Source: Acidobacteriaceae bacterium (GTDB lineage: Bacteria; Acidobacteriota; Terriglobia; Terriglobales; Acidobacteriaceae). From it: a stretch of 64,000 nt of DNA. The notes below the pieces were generated by a model. It did not search any database. It saw only the letters and a list, made by a program, of their open reading frames with translations, and was not told where the DNA came from. Position numbers and translations under genes: made by a program. Where the stretch lies: positions 132,795 to 196,794 of the forward strand of contig PLBY01000147.1 of NCBI GenBank assembly GCA_003134655.1, in the 5' to 3' direction. Positions 10,401-17,927 of the stretch are shown piece after piece; the first letter of the stretch is position 1, and each line of letters opens with the position of its first letter.

Positions 10401-11375
10401 GTGACCTGGCAGAAGCAATCCGGTCCCGTCACCTTCCTGACGAATTACACGTTCGGCAAGGTAATGGGAATCACAGATGGACAGACCGACAACGGATCGG
10501 GAAATGGTTCCGTGGTCGATCCCTTCAACATCCGGAATAACTATGGTCCCCTGGCTTACGACCACACGCACGTTCTGAACTTCTCGTATGTGTGGAATAT
10601 GCCGAAGTTTGTCCACGGCAACGCGTTTCTCGGTGGAGCGGTCAATGGTTGGCAGATCTCGGGCTACACGACCTACCAAAGCGGAGCGACACTGCAGCCG
10701 AACGTCGGTGGGAACCTGAACGCCACTTACGCCGGAGGCTTGACCATGCCTACCAATGCGATGCCTAGCCTTCCTGACAACTCAATCAGACTCCCCAATG
10801 GGTTGGCAGCCACCAATGTTAGCCCGCAAACCTGGTTTGGCGTATCACCAGACAACAGTGGTTTCCTGCTCATGCCTACGCTGCTGTGCAATCCCGCAAG
10901 TGGACTGAAGTCGGGTCAACATTTCAACCCCGCCTGCTTCGGGATGCCAGCTTACGGGGCGCAGGGGCCCTACGCATGGCCCTACATGCGTGGCCCGGCC
11001 TACTTTGACAGTGATTTGGCATTGTTCAAGAACTTCCAGATCACGGAGCGACAGAAACTGCAATTCCGCATCTCTGCTGTCAACTTCTTGAATCACCCAC
11101 TTCCCCAGTTCAACCTGGCCGGCGGCAATACCGATGATAAGATCAGCTTCCAGAATAACTACACAACTTTCATCAGTAACACTGCCCCTCTCGGATCGGC
11201 TGGCAGCCAGTGCGCCTATGCTCTCGCGAACATAGGCGGTACGACTGCTACCAGTGGCGGATGTAATGTTCCAGTGGTCGGTATTTCGCCGACCAATAAC
11301 GCCACTGCCACGGGCATACCCAAATTCAAGACCGGCAGCCGGACACTCACCTTCGCCGTGAAGTATTACTTCTAG
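7458..11375 (+). CDS. TonB-dependent receptor, Oar-like, with carboxypeptidase-like N-terminal domain
   Basis: This outer-membrane receptor of about 1305 residues probably takes up or binds oligosaccharides. The start at 7458 is chosen because a strong purine run (ggggaggggc) precedes it; ORF-track ATGs at 7353 and 7437 lack this and 7353 would overlap the operator. After the signal peptide (ending STGFAQQ) comes a carboxypeptidase-regulatory-like beta sandwich (TGTLSATVSDSAGAVVPNAK ... GSYSVNIEAPGFKSW). A plug follows (VGRDAGELLKVMPGM ... MAFMLDGANLVDPGN), then a long beta-barrel ending in the terminal aromatic KYYF expected of outer-membrane proteins. Its operator matches that of the GH3 gene, which links it to glycan use. 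It ends at a rho-independent terminator. Confidence 0.9.
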   Translation: MISTCQLAVLRKTVSAAVLLLVLILLASTGFAQQLTGTLSATVSDSAGAVVPNAKITMKNDASGDVRTTVSNGSGYFAITAVQPGSYSVNIEAPGFKSWTQTGIVFSQGDSKTLPNIKLEIGKVTETVEIKAGADVVIPDNSEVSTTLNQQLIEDIPIVGRDAGELLKVMPGMALTNGLSQGSGFNDKVVGTNNGPVGNYSSNGTQPYGAMAFMLDGANLVDPGNAGTQIANINQDMVSEVKVLMSSYSAEYAKGPVIFQAFSKSGGNAFHGEAYLYARNSALNSVDAYSKSQGLTNPAEHYYYVGGNVGGPIIIPGTDFNKSRKKLFFWAGYEYMNQHPAATPINYNVPTAEQLGGDFSETTINGIPGTTAVSGCGSNTTLLSCLSSGAVWQYAYASPYGLPGGGNTMPTSAYDPNVPGIAAMMPKSNITPSAANGWNNYQFISTVPQNRWEATGKVDYAISDNTKLTVSYTRQIENDQHPIGVWWTPPWTLPYPSNVVAPTTSQEFMANFTHVFSPTTTNEFVFTLARYINPSSLSNPKAVDRTAVGFNVNGLFGHTTSQIPNFEGPWGGAFPNIENFSFDGSFQKGAFGATKKDPALYDNFTKVVGSHTLKAGFYWDTSQNIQSAGGLGPGDNGTYNLGWGPNSSGNVVADFLLGRTNNYQQVSSFPTNDLKFHQWSIYAQDSFKANRQLTLNYGLRFDHVGQWYGTPQGFQVWNPGTYQQNVYGSTGLVTAAPNNTGLSWHANNSAVPLSGMNSPLFYYEPRVGLAYDIFGTGKTVLRSGFAVFHYQVSTQVANAATGPEGAFTFQTPGTQTGYNQIESGGAGFVPPSSVAQNGATVSALLPGDNKTPLTMNWNVTVSQALPWRSVLEVSYVANKSQNEWIDGGNGKVGDLNNVQQGGFFLPDPTGSNTGGSTFGKLMSPNAPGCTSSTPTNNQPLACASQPNYALTFNANDWRPLNVYQDVYLLYHGSYANYNSLQVTWQKQSGPVTFLTNYTFGKVMGITDGQTDNGSGNGSVVDPFNIRNNYGPLAYDHTHVLNFSYVWNMPKFVHGNAFLGGAVNGWQISGYTTYQSGATLQPNVGGNLNATYAGGLTMPTNAMPSLPDNSIRLPNGLAATNVSPQTWFGVSPDNSGFLLMPTLLCNPASGLKSGQHFNPACFGMPAYGAQGPYAWPYMRGPAYFDSDLALFKNFQITERQKLQFRISAVNFLNHPLPQFNLAGGNTDDKISFQNNYTTFISNTAPLGSAGSQCAYALANIGGTTATSGGCNVPVVGISPTNNATATGIPKFKTGSRTLTFAVKYYF

Positions 11376-11403
11376 GCGGAACCTCATGAGGTAGAATCAT
11401 CCC

Positions 11404-11433
11404 AAGGGGTGGCGCAAGCCACCCCTTATTTTT
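11404..11433 (+). terminator. Rho-independent terminator after the TonB-dependent receptor
   Basis: AAGGGGTGGC and GCCACCCCTT form a perfect 10-base-pair stem around a GCAA tetraloop, followed by ATTTTT. It begins 28 bases after the receptor stop codon. The ORF-track start of the next gene (11409) lies inside this hairpin, which argues for a later start. Confidence 0.9.
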
Positions 11434-11456
11434 CTGGAACCGTTTTCTGGACGCGA

Positions 11457-13136
11457 ATGCTTCTTCCCGGGCTGGCTCGACGAATCACTGCGGCTTCGCT
11501 GTTCAGCATTGGCGCTGTTCTCCTCGAGGCGGCCTCCCCTTCCAGTCCCATCCGGTTCGAATTCGTCAAGATTCCGTTTCGCTTAGAGAACAGCGAAACC
11601 CCCGCCCGGAACGCCCCCGAAACTATGCCGGGCGGAGCGGCGATCTTCGATTATAACGGGGACGGACGTCCAGATATCTTCTTCACCAACGGCGCAAATG
11701 TCGCGACGCTGAAGAAGGATTCGCCCAAGTACCGCAACCGGTTGTTCCGCAACGATGGCAAAGGTGTATTTACCGATGTGACCGAGGCGGCCGGCCTGGC
11801 TGGTTCCGGCTACGACATGGGTGCTGCGGTCGGGGATTATGACAACGATGGCCACCCGGATCTGTTCGTCGCTGGCCTGCACCACAGCACGCTCTACCAC
11901 AACAATGGGGATGGCACATTTACTGACGTCACGGTGAAATCGGGGTTGGATGCGAGTTTGAATCGGCCCGATCCTGAATTTGGTCCTTACTGGGCAATTA
12001 CGGCCGTCTGGGTCGATGTGAACAACGACGGCCTGCTCGATCTATTCGTCGTCAACTACATGCAGTGGGAATACTCGGACAAGCCGCTCTGCGCGATTGG
12101 AGGCGTAGCTGATTACTGCAGTCCGAAATTCTACAAAGGACAGCCCAACCAGCTGTTTCTCAACAAGGGCGACGGCACCTTCCAGGATGTGTCGAAGGAG
12201 TGGGGACTACGCGCCCACGTCGGCAAAGGGATGGGCGTCGGAATGGCCGATTACGATCTCGATGGCCGCCCGGACTTATTCGTAACCAACGACGCTTCTT
12301 ACAATTCGCTCTTCCATAACTTAGGAGGAAAGTTCGAGGAGGTTGCCTTCGAGACTGGAGTCGCGCTTACCGAAGATGGCAGCTTCATCTCAGGCATGGG
12401 ATTGGATTTTCGCGATTTCAACAACGACGGCTATCCCGACATCGCGTTTGTTGCCTTGAACAATCAGACCTTTCCGCTTTTCCAGAACACCGGCAAAGGC
12501 GATTTCCGCGAGGTGACGACGGAGAGCGGCATGAGAGACCCCAGTCGCCAGATGTCGGGCTTCGGCGTGGCGCTTTACGACTTCGACAATGACGGATGGA
12601 AAGATCTATTCGTCAGCCGGGGCCACGTGGAATCGCTGAACCAGCCCGGGCAGCCGGTCGATCAATCGAACACCGTCTTCCGCAATCTGGGTACGAGTGG
12701 GAAATGGGCGCCGTTGACCGAAGAGGCAGGGTTCACATCGGCGCCGCCGGCCCGCCACCGCGGCTGCGCTTTCGGCGATCTGGATGGGGACGGTCGTGTC
12801 GATGTGGTGGTCAGCGCACTTGGTCAGGACGCCGAGATCTGGATGAACCGCAGCGAGAAGTCTGGACACTGGCTCGACGTCGCCTTGCAGGGAACCAAGA
12901 GCAACCGTGATGGCATTGGCGCTCGCATCAAACTTGTGACCAAGAGCGGCGCGCAGTATAACCACATGACCACCAGCGTGGGGTATGCGTCCTCGAGCGA
13001 CGGGCCGGTGCATTTTGGCCTTGGCTCCGAAACCCGTGCAGACCTGGTCGAAATTCACTGGCCCTCGGGAATCGTTCAAACCCTGCAAAACGTCTCGGCT
13101 GACCAGATATTGAAAGTGATCGAGCCCACCCGCTAA
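11457..13136 (+). CDS. Secreted CRTAC1-family protein (FG-GAP/VCBS propeller with ASPIC/UnbV C-terminus)
   Basis: It has about 559 residues from the ATG at 11457; the track start at 11409 lies inside the terminator hairpin. A hydrophobic N-terminus (MLLPGLARRITAASLFSIGA) suggests export. Repeated calcium-binding blades carry the FG-GAP/VCBS motif (FDYNGDGRPDIFF, GDYDNDGHPDLFV, ADYDLDGRPDLFV, YDFDNDGWKDLFV), predicting a seven-bladed propeller. The C-terminus (SNRDGIGARIKL ... VHFGLGSETRADLVEIHWPS) is the ASPIC/UnbV module typical of CRTAC1-like proteins. It resembles the gene at 40292. Its substrate is unknown. It ends 18 bases from a convergent TPR gene. Confidence 0.85.
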   Translation: MLLPGLARRITAASLFSIGAVLLEAASPSSPIRFEFVKIPFRLENSETPARNAPETMPGGAAIFDYNGDGRPDIFFTNGANVATLKKDSPKYRNRLFRNDGKGVFTDVTEAAGLAGSGYDMGAAVGDYDNDGHPDLFVAGLHHSTLYHNNGDGTFTDVTVKSGLDASLNRPDPEFGPYWAITAVWVDVNNDGLLDLFVVNYMQWEYSDKPLCAIGGVADYCSPKFYKGQPNQLFLNKGDGTFQDVSKEWGLRAHVGKGMGVGMADYDLDGRPDLFVTNDASYNSLFHNLGGKFEEVAFETGVALTEDGSFISGMGLDFRDFNNDGYPDIAFVALNNQTFPLFQNTGKGDFREVTTESGMRDPSRQMSGFGVALYDFDNDGWKDLFVSRGHVESLNQPGQPVDQSNTVFRNLGTSGKWAPLTEEAGFTSAPPARHRGCAFGDLDGDGRVDVVVSALGQDAEIWMNRSEKSGHWLDVALQGTKSNRDGIGARIKLVTKSGAQYNHMTTSVGYASSSDGPVHFGLGSETRADLVEIHWPSGIVQTLQNVSADQILKVIEPTR

Positions 13137-13154
13137 ACGTGCCAGCCGGTTTCG

Positions 13155-14300
13155 TTACTTCGTCGGGGTCACCTTCGGTTCCAATTGCGCAATCTGCTGC
13201 TTCACGAGGTCCGCATGGGGGCCGGGTGGCAGGTAGGAAAGGCAGTTGTTCAGATGCAGGAGAGCTCCAACGTAATCGCCTTTGCGGGCGAGAATCACCG
13301 CCAACAGCTGCTCGGTATTCGGAACCGTATGGCGCGGATCGATCGCCAGTGATCTCGTGGCGCTTTCCTGGGCTTCATCGGTATGACGCAACTGGAACTC
13401 TGCCAGAGCCTTGTAGTACCAGAGTTGTGGCGTACCCATCGGATCCAGCTTCAGGGCTTGGCTTGAGTTGTCCGCCGCTTTTTGCCATTCTTCCGACTGA
13501 ACGGCTAGCGCTGCGAGCTGTTCGTAGGGCAGAACGAAGTTCGCATCAGCGGCCAAGGCTTTGGAAAAAGACTCTTCCGCACTCTTCGGATTCGAAGCTG
13601 TCTGGATCTTGCCAAGCTGCACCCATGCCTCGGCGAACCCGGGGTACAGTTGGACTGCCTTCTTGAGGTTGCGCTCGGCGCCATCGGGGTTCTGGGCGAG
13701 CCAGTCGGCCCTTGCCTTTTCGAAGGCCTTCATCGCGTTGGACGGCGCCTGCTTGGTCGTCACGCTGAGTTCAGTGCCGCCGCCTCGTGCTTCCGACGAA
13801 AGCGTAATGGTTCCAAGGTTGGGTTCGTCGCGGAGGTTTCGTGCCGTTATCGTCACTGCGCTGGAGTGAAACCCCGCGAGTGCGGCCCGCACCGTGCATC
13901 CTTCATACTTGGTTTCCATCTGGCGCTGCGCATCCTGAGGCGTGCGGTCCAGGCCCTTCGCACTTGCGAAAGTAATTACAAACTGGCCTCGAAGATCAGC
14001 TTGGGTCGAGTTCACGATAGAGCCCTTGCAGTCGACGTTGACTAACATCGGTACCCAGGGGAGAGGCTCACCTTCCATCGCGACTTTGCCTAGAAGCACT
14101 CCTCCAGCGCGACCCTGAGCCGACATGCCCGCCCAGTAATTGTAAAATCCACTGTCTTGGATCGAGTCTGGTCGCGTGAGGGTGGAAGGAGGAGCAGGGG
14201 TAGAAGCATGTGTTTGAGCCGCGGTTTGCTTGACCTGAACGCCAGCGAGAGCTAATAAAAAGCAGAACGAGGATATAAGCGGGGAGAACTTCCGGGTCAA
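13155..14300 (-). CDS. Exported TPR protein with N-terminal beta-sandwich-like region
   Basis: The chosen start is the TTG at 14300 (about 381 residues, signal peptide TRKFSPLISSFCFLLALAGVQ). It is preceded at good distance by GGGAGGTG. The in-frame ATGs at 14318 and 14321 lie upstream of that Shine-Dalgarno sequence. Residues about 55-160 look like a carboxypeptidase-regulatory-type sandwich (GGVLLGKVAMEGEPLPWVPM, DLRGQFVITF). Residues about 190-370 are TPRs (PGFAEAWVQLGKIQTASNPK, ADNSSQALKLDPMG). It diverges from another exported TPR gene across 109 bases. Role unknown; probably a periplasmic protein-binding scaffold. Confidence 0.75.
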   Translation of the reverse strand: MTRKFSPLISSFCFLLALAGVQVKQTAAQTHASTPAPPSTLTRPDSIQDSGFYNYWAGMSAQGRAGGVLLGKVAMEGEPLPWVPMLVNVDCKGSIVNSTQADLRGQFVITFASAKGLDRTPQDAQRQMETKYEGCTVRAALAGFHSSAVTITARNLRDEPNLGTITLSSEARGGGTELSVTTKQAPSNAMKAFEKARADWLAQNPDGAERNLKKAVQLYPGFAEAWVQLGKIQTASNPKSAEESFSKALAADANFVLPYEQLAALAVQSEEWQKAADNSSQALKLDPMGTPQLWYYKALAEFQLRHTDEAQESATRSLAIDPRHTVPNTEQLLAVILARKGDYVGALLHLNNCLSYLPPGPHADLVKQQIAQLEPKVTPTK

Positions 14301-14304
14301 GACG

Positions 14305-14312
14305 CACCTCCC
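14305..14312 (-). promoter_or_regulatory. Shine-Dalgarno sequence that selects a TTG start
   Basis: GGGAGGTG on the minus strand lies 4 bases before the TTG codon at 14300 and downstream of two in-frame ATG codons (14318, 14321). Translation from those ATGs would have no comparable site, so the TTG is the likelier initiator. Confidence 0.55.
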
Positions 14313-14409
14313 TGACATCATTATTATTACTATTGTACGGCGGCAGTAGACGCCAGGTTCCCGGAATTTGCTGGCCCGCTCGCGCGTGTCCTGCGCTATC
14401 CTAATAAAC

Positions 14410-15516
14410 ATGCGGGTAGTGCTATTGTTTCTTGCGCTGCTTCCATCCGCAGCCGCGGCTCAGGAAGCGAATCTTGATCAGCTTCTCAAGAGTGCCATGG
14501 AGGAGCAGCAGCATGGCGACTTTACCGCAGCCATCCGCGACTATCGCAGAGTGCTTCAACTCAGCCCCAATGACGTTCAAGCCAAAGTGAATCTTGGTGC
14601 GGCTCTTGTGCGCGTCGGGCAGTTCGATGAAGCAATAACCATGTACCGCTCCGCTCTGGCTTCTTCCAAAGATAAGAATCCGATCTTGCTGAACCTTGCG
14701 CTTGCTTACTATAAGAAGGGAGATTTCGAGAATGCCCGCCAGCAGTTTGCGATTCTGCATGATGCGCAACCCAATGCATTGCAGGTTGTGATTCTCTTAG
14801 GGGACACTGATGTGCGGACCGGCAAATCTGACGCCGCCCTTACTTTGCTGGAACCTCTGGAGAGCAAGTACTCGCAGAATATGGATTTTGAGTATGTGCT
14901 GGGATCGGCGTTGATCGCCACCAAAGGACGGAGACGAGAAGGCGTCGCGCGCATCGAAAAGGTCGCGAAGGCCGGCTCCGACGCCTCTGCCTACATGCTC
15001 GCCGGGGCAACGCTCCTGGACCTGAATGAGTATAAACCAGCGCGTCAAGATCTCGAGGAGGCGCTGCGGCTGAACCCGCGGCTTCCCAAACTCTACACGC
15101 TGGTCGGCATAGCCAGAGACAAAACCGGCGACGTGAAAGACGCGGAGCCGGCATTCCGCGAGGCGCTCAAAACAAATCCCGACGACTTCGAAGCCAATCT
15201 TTATCTCGGAGCTATTCTGTACAAGCGCCGTGACGTAGGTGAGGCGAAGGGTTATCTGGACCGCGCGCTGCAACTAAAGCCGACGGACTCGATGGCTCGC
15301 TACGAAGCCGCCATGCTCAAAAGTACGTCGGGAGATTACGAGACCGCGGCGCGGGAACTGGAATTGCTGGTGAAAGACGATCCCGACTGGCTCGAGCCGC
15401 ACGTCGAACTGGCAACTTTGTACTACCGCCTCCACCGACCCGAAGACGGCGCGAAAGAGCGCCAGATTGTGGATAGCCTCACCGCAAAACAGCAGGCGCA
15501 AGGCCCCGGGAAGTAG
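14410..15516 (+). CDS. Exported TPR-repeat protein
   Basis: It has 368 residues from the ATG at 14410, which gives the signal peptide MRVVLLFLALLPSAAAAQ; the track start lies 14 codons upstream and spoils it. Nearly the whole mature protein is TPR (about eight repeats, for example AIRDYRRVLQLSPNDVQAKV and AEPAFREALKTNPDDFEANL). No enzyme motif is seen. It is transcribed away from the TPR gene at 13155 and converges on the GH31 gene with a 21-base gap. A binding or scaffold role in the periplasm is likely. Confidence 0.8.
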   Translation: MRVVLLFLALLPSAAAAQEANLDQLLKSAMEEQQHGDFTAAIRDYRRVLQLSPNDVQAKVNLGAALVRVGQFDEAITMYRSALASSKDKNPILLNLALAYYKKGDFENARQQFAILHDAQPNALQVVILLGDTDVRTGKSDAALTLLEPLESKYSQNMDFEYVLGSALIATKGRRREGVARIEKVAKAGSDASAYMLAGATLLDLNEYKPARQDLEEALRLNPRLPKLYTLVGIARDKTGDVKDAEPAFREALKTNPDDFEANLYLGAILYKRRDVGEAKGYLDRALQLKPTDSMARYEAAMLKSTSGDYETAARELELLVKDDPDWLEPHVELATLYYRLHRPEDGAKERQIVDSLTAKQQAQGPGK

Positions 15517-15537
15517 GCACTGCTCATCTGCCGGTGA

Positions 15538-17898
15538 TCACGGCGTCACGGTAACTTGTTTGCCCGAATACTGCACGACTTTGTCGACCTCATCCGCCGG
15601 ACTTACGCCTACTCCGTGGTTCTCGCTTACGAAGACTACGCGGAACGAACGGCTTTCCAGCATGCCCGGAAACTGTCCTTTGCGATCGCCGATCGTTAGA
15701 GTGTGCCCAGCGTCGTCCCAGTGCAAGGGAATGGTGGCGTAAGCGCCCTTCTCATAGTTGTAGTTGTCGTTTTCATCTTCGTAAAGAGTGAAGGCCCCAT
15801 CCGCGCCGCGGTAGATGCGAAGTTCGATCGGGTCGGCGGGTTTCTCGGTAGACCATTCTTCATCCGGGCCCAAGGGCAAAATGGATCCTGCGCGGACGTA
15901 TAGAGGAAGACGGTCCAACGCGGCAATCGCGTTGATCGTGTGCCCTCCCACGACGGTGGATCCCGTCCAGAAGTCATACCACTTAGCATCTGGCAGATAG
16001 AGTTGCCGAGTCGTGGCGGAAGGATCGGTCACTGGATTTACCAGGAATGCCGGTCCGAACATGAACTGGTCGCCAGTATTTTGAGCGCGTTGATCAGTGC
16101 GAAAATCCATGACCAGCGGCCGCATCGGCGTGTAGGCTTCGCTGGTTGTCTTCCAAGCCAGCGAGTAGATGTAGGGCAGCATGCGGTAGCGCAATCGGTC
16201 GAAATTCACCAGGATCGTTTGCGCATCGGGCCCATACGACCACAATTCGTTCTCATCGGGATTGCGCGTGCCGTGAACGCGCAGGATGGGATTGAACGTA
16301 CCGTACTGAAACCAGCGAATGAATAGTTCGCGGAAAGCTGGATCGCGGGTGTTGCCAAAGACAAATCCGCCGATGTCAGTGGTCCAGTAGGGAATGCCAG
16401 AAAGAGCGAAATTCAGGCCTGCGGGAACCTGGCGCCGAAAGCTCAGCCAATCCGAATTGATGTCGCCCGACCAGGCTGTGACGCCATTTCGTTGTGATCC
16501 CGCGAACGCCGAACGAGACAGGATGAATACGCGCTTCTTGTCGGATACGCTTCGCTGTCCCTGATAGACGGCCTGAGTATCGAGAAGCGGGAATACATTG
16601 ACGTAGCGGTTCCCGCTGCCGGCTTCGAGTCTGTGACCCAGGAGGATGTTCTCTTCCTGGCCTTCGGTTTCCGGTTCGGTCGTGTCCATCCACCAGGCGT
16701 CGAGCCCAATGCTGAACAACCCCTTGTTCACTTCGTCCCAATAATATTTGCGCGCTTCTGGACTGGTGGCGTCATACACGGCCATCGCGTCGGTGTGGTA
16801 CGGCGGCTTCGCGTATTTGAACTTGTCGACAAACCATCCCTTGTTCTGCATGTAATCGTAATTCGTGGAGCCCGGCTCGAAGAATGGCCAGATCGAAATC
16901 ATCAGGTGGAAGTTTTCGCTGTGTAACTGATCGACCATCGCTTTTGGATCGGGATAGTTCTTGTTGAAGACAAATTCGCCTTTGCGGTTCCACCAGAACC
17001 AATCCTGAACGATGTTGTCGACGGGGATGTGCAAGTCACGATACTTGCGCGCGACGCCGAGGATTTCATCCTGCGACTTGTAGCGGTTCTTGCATTGCCA
17101 GAAACCATAAGCCCACTTGCCGAAAATGGGGGCTTGTCCAGTGAGATCCCGATAGCCGGCAATGATCTTGTCGAAGTCAGGGCCGTAGAGGAAGTAGTAA
17201 TCGATGACGTCGGCAACTTCGGAGCTGATGTAAAGGATATTGGCAAAACGATTGTTGAATCGTCCTCGAGAAGTGTTGTTCCAGAAAATGCCATAGCCTT
17301 TGCTCGACAGCATCAGAGGCACGGAGATGTTGCTGTTCTCTTGCGAAATGTCGACCGAGTCACCGCGATAATTCCAAACTCCAGCCTGGTGTTGACCCAA
17401 ACCATAGAGTCCTTCGTGGGAGCCATAGACGCTCACCATCGATTCGGCACGGTACGTATCTTCGCCGTTTACTTTCTCAGGAGTCAGGCTGCGGGACGAT
17501 TCCTGCACTAGCGGGCCGCCATTCACTTCGGCATAATTGATGGCACCGTCTTTCCGTGTGACCGTAACTTTTAGCAGAGCAGTGGCGAGGGTGACGGCAT
17601 CGTCGGTGGATTGCGTCGTCCATTGCGCTGCCGGCCAGCTCTCTTTGATGACGACGAAGTCCGTCCGCTTGGGGAAGGTGGCTGTGGGTGAATACAGGAC
17701 GTGGATGACCGAGTCCGAGCACACTTGTACTTTCAACGTGCCGGTTCCCATGGTGAACAGAACCCCGTCTGCCTGCTGCTGAACGTTGCGGACCGGATTC
17801 ATAGCGGTCCATTGAGCCTGCGCGGCTGCGGCGCAGAAAAAGCAAACGAAAAGGCCCAGGAATGAGACGAAGCACCGCGGCAATTGTCTGGTGTTCAT
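15538..17898 (-). CDS. Glycoside hydrolase family 31, probable exported alpha-xylosidase/alpha-glucosidase
   Basis: It has 786 residues from the ATG at 17898 (signal peptide ending AAAAQAQ). Family 31 retaining alpha-glycosidases use two aspartates: the nucleophile is seen in LDAWWMDTTEPE (about D405) and the acid/base in AWSGDINSDW (about D479). The N-terminal galactose-mutarotase-like domain contains YGLGQHQAGVWNYRG. A C-terminal beta module follows the barrel (LPLYVRAGSILPLGP, LRIYRGADGAFTLYEDENDN). Glutamate after the nucleophile (DTTEPE) and the neighbours GH3 and GH44 favour alpha-xylosidase acting on xyloglucan oligosaccharides, but alpha-glucosidase cannot be excluded. It follows GH3 after 29 bases and is surely in the same transcript. 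Confidence 0.88.
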   Translation of the reverse strand: MNTRQLPRCFVSFLGLFVCFFCAAAAQAQWTAMNPVRNVQQQADGVLFTMGTGTLKVQVCSDSVIHVLYSPTATFPKRTDFVVIKESWPAAQWTTQSTDDAVTLATALLKVTVTRKDGAINYAEVNGGPLVQESSRSLTPEKVNGEDTYRAESMVSVYGSHEGLYGLGQHQAGVWNYRGDSVDISQENSNISVPLMLSSKGYGIFWNNTSRGRFNNRFANILYISSEVADVIDYYFLYGPDFDKIIAGYRDLTGQAPIFGKWAYGFWQCKNRYKSQDEILGVARKYRDLHIPVDNIVQDWFWWNRKGEFVFNKNYPDPKAMVDQLHSENFHLMISIWPFFEPGSTNYDYMQNKGWFVDKFKYAKPPYHTDAMAVYDATSPEARKYYWDEVNKGLFSIGLDAWWMDTTEPETEGQEENILLGHRLEAGSGNRYVNVFPLLDTQAVYQGQRSVSDKKRVFILSRSAFAGSQRNGVTAWSGDINSDWLSFRRQVPAGLNFALSGIPYWTTDIGGFVFGNTRDPAFRELFIRWFQYGTFNPILRVHGTRNPDENELWSYGPDAQTILVNFDRLRYRMLPYIYSLAWKTTSEAYTPMRPLVMDFRTDQRAQNTGDQFMFGPAFLVNPVTDPSATTRQLYLPDAKWYDFWTGSTVVGGHTINAIAALDRLPLYVRAGSILPLGPDEEWSTEKPADPIELRIYRGADGAFTLYEDENDNYNYEKGAYATIPLHWDDAGHTLTIGDRKGQFPGMLESRSFRVVFVSENHGVGVSPADEVDKVVQYSGKQVTVTP

Positions 17899-17927
17899 AG
17901 GTAATCTGACGCTCCACATGTCCATAG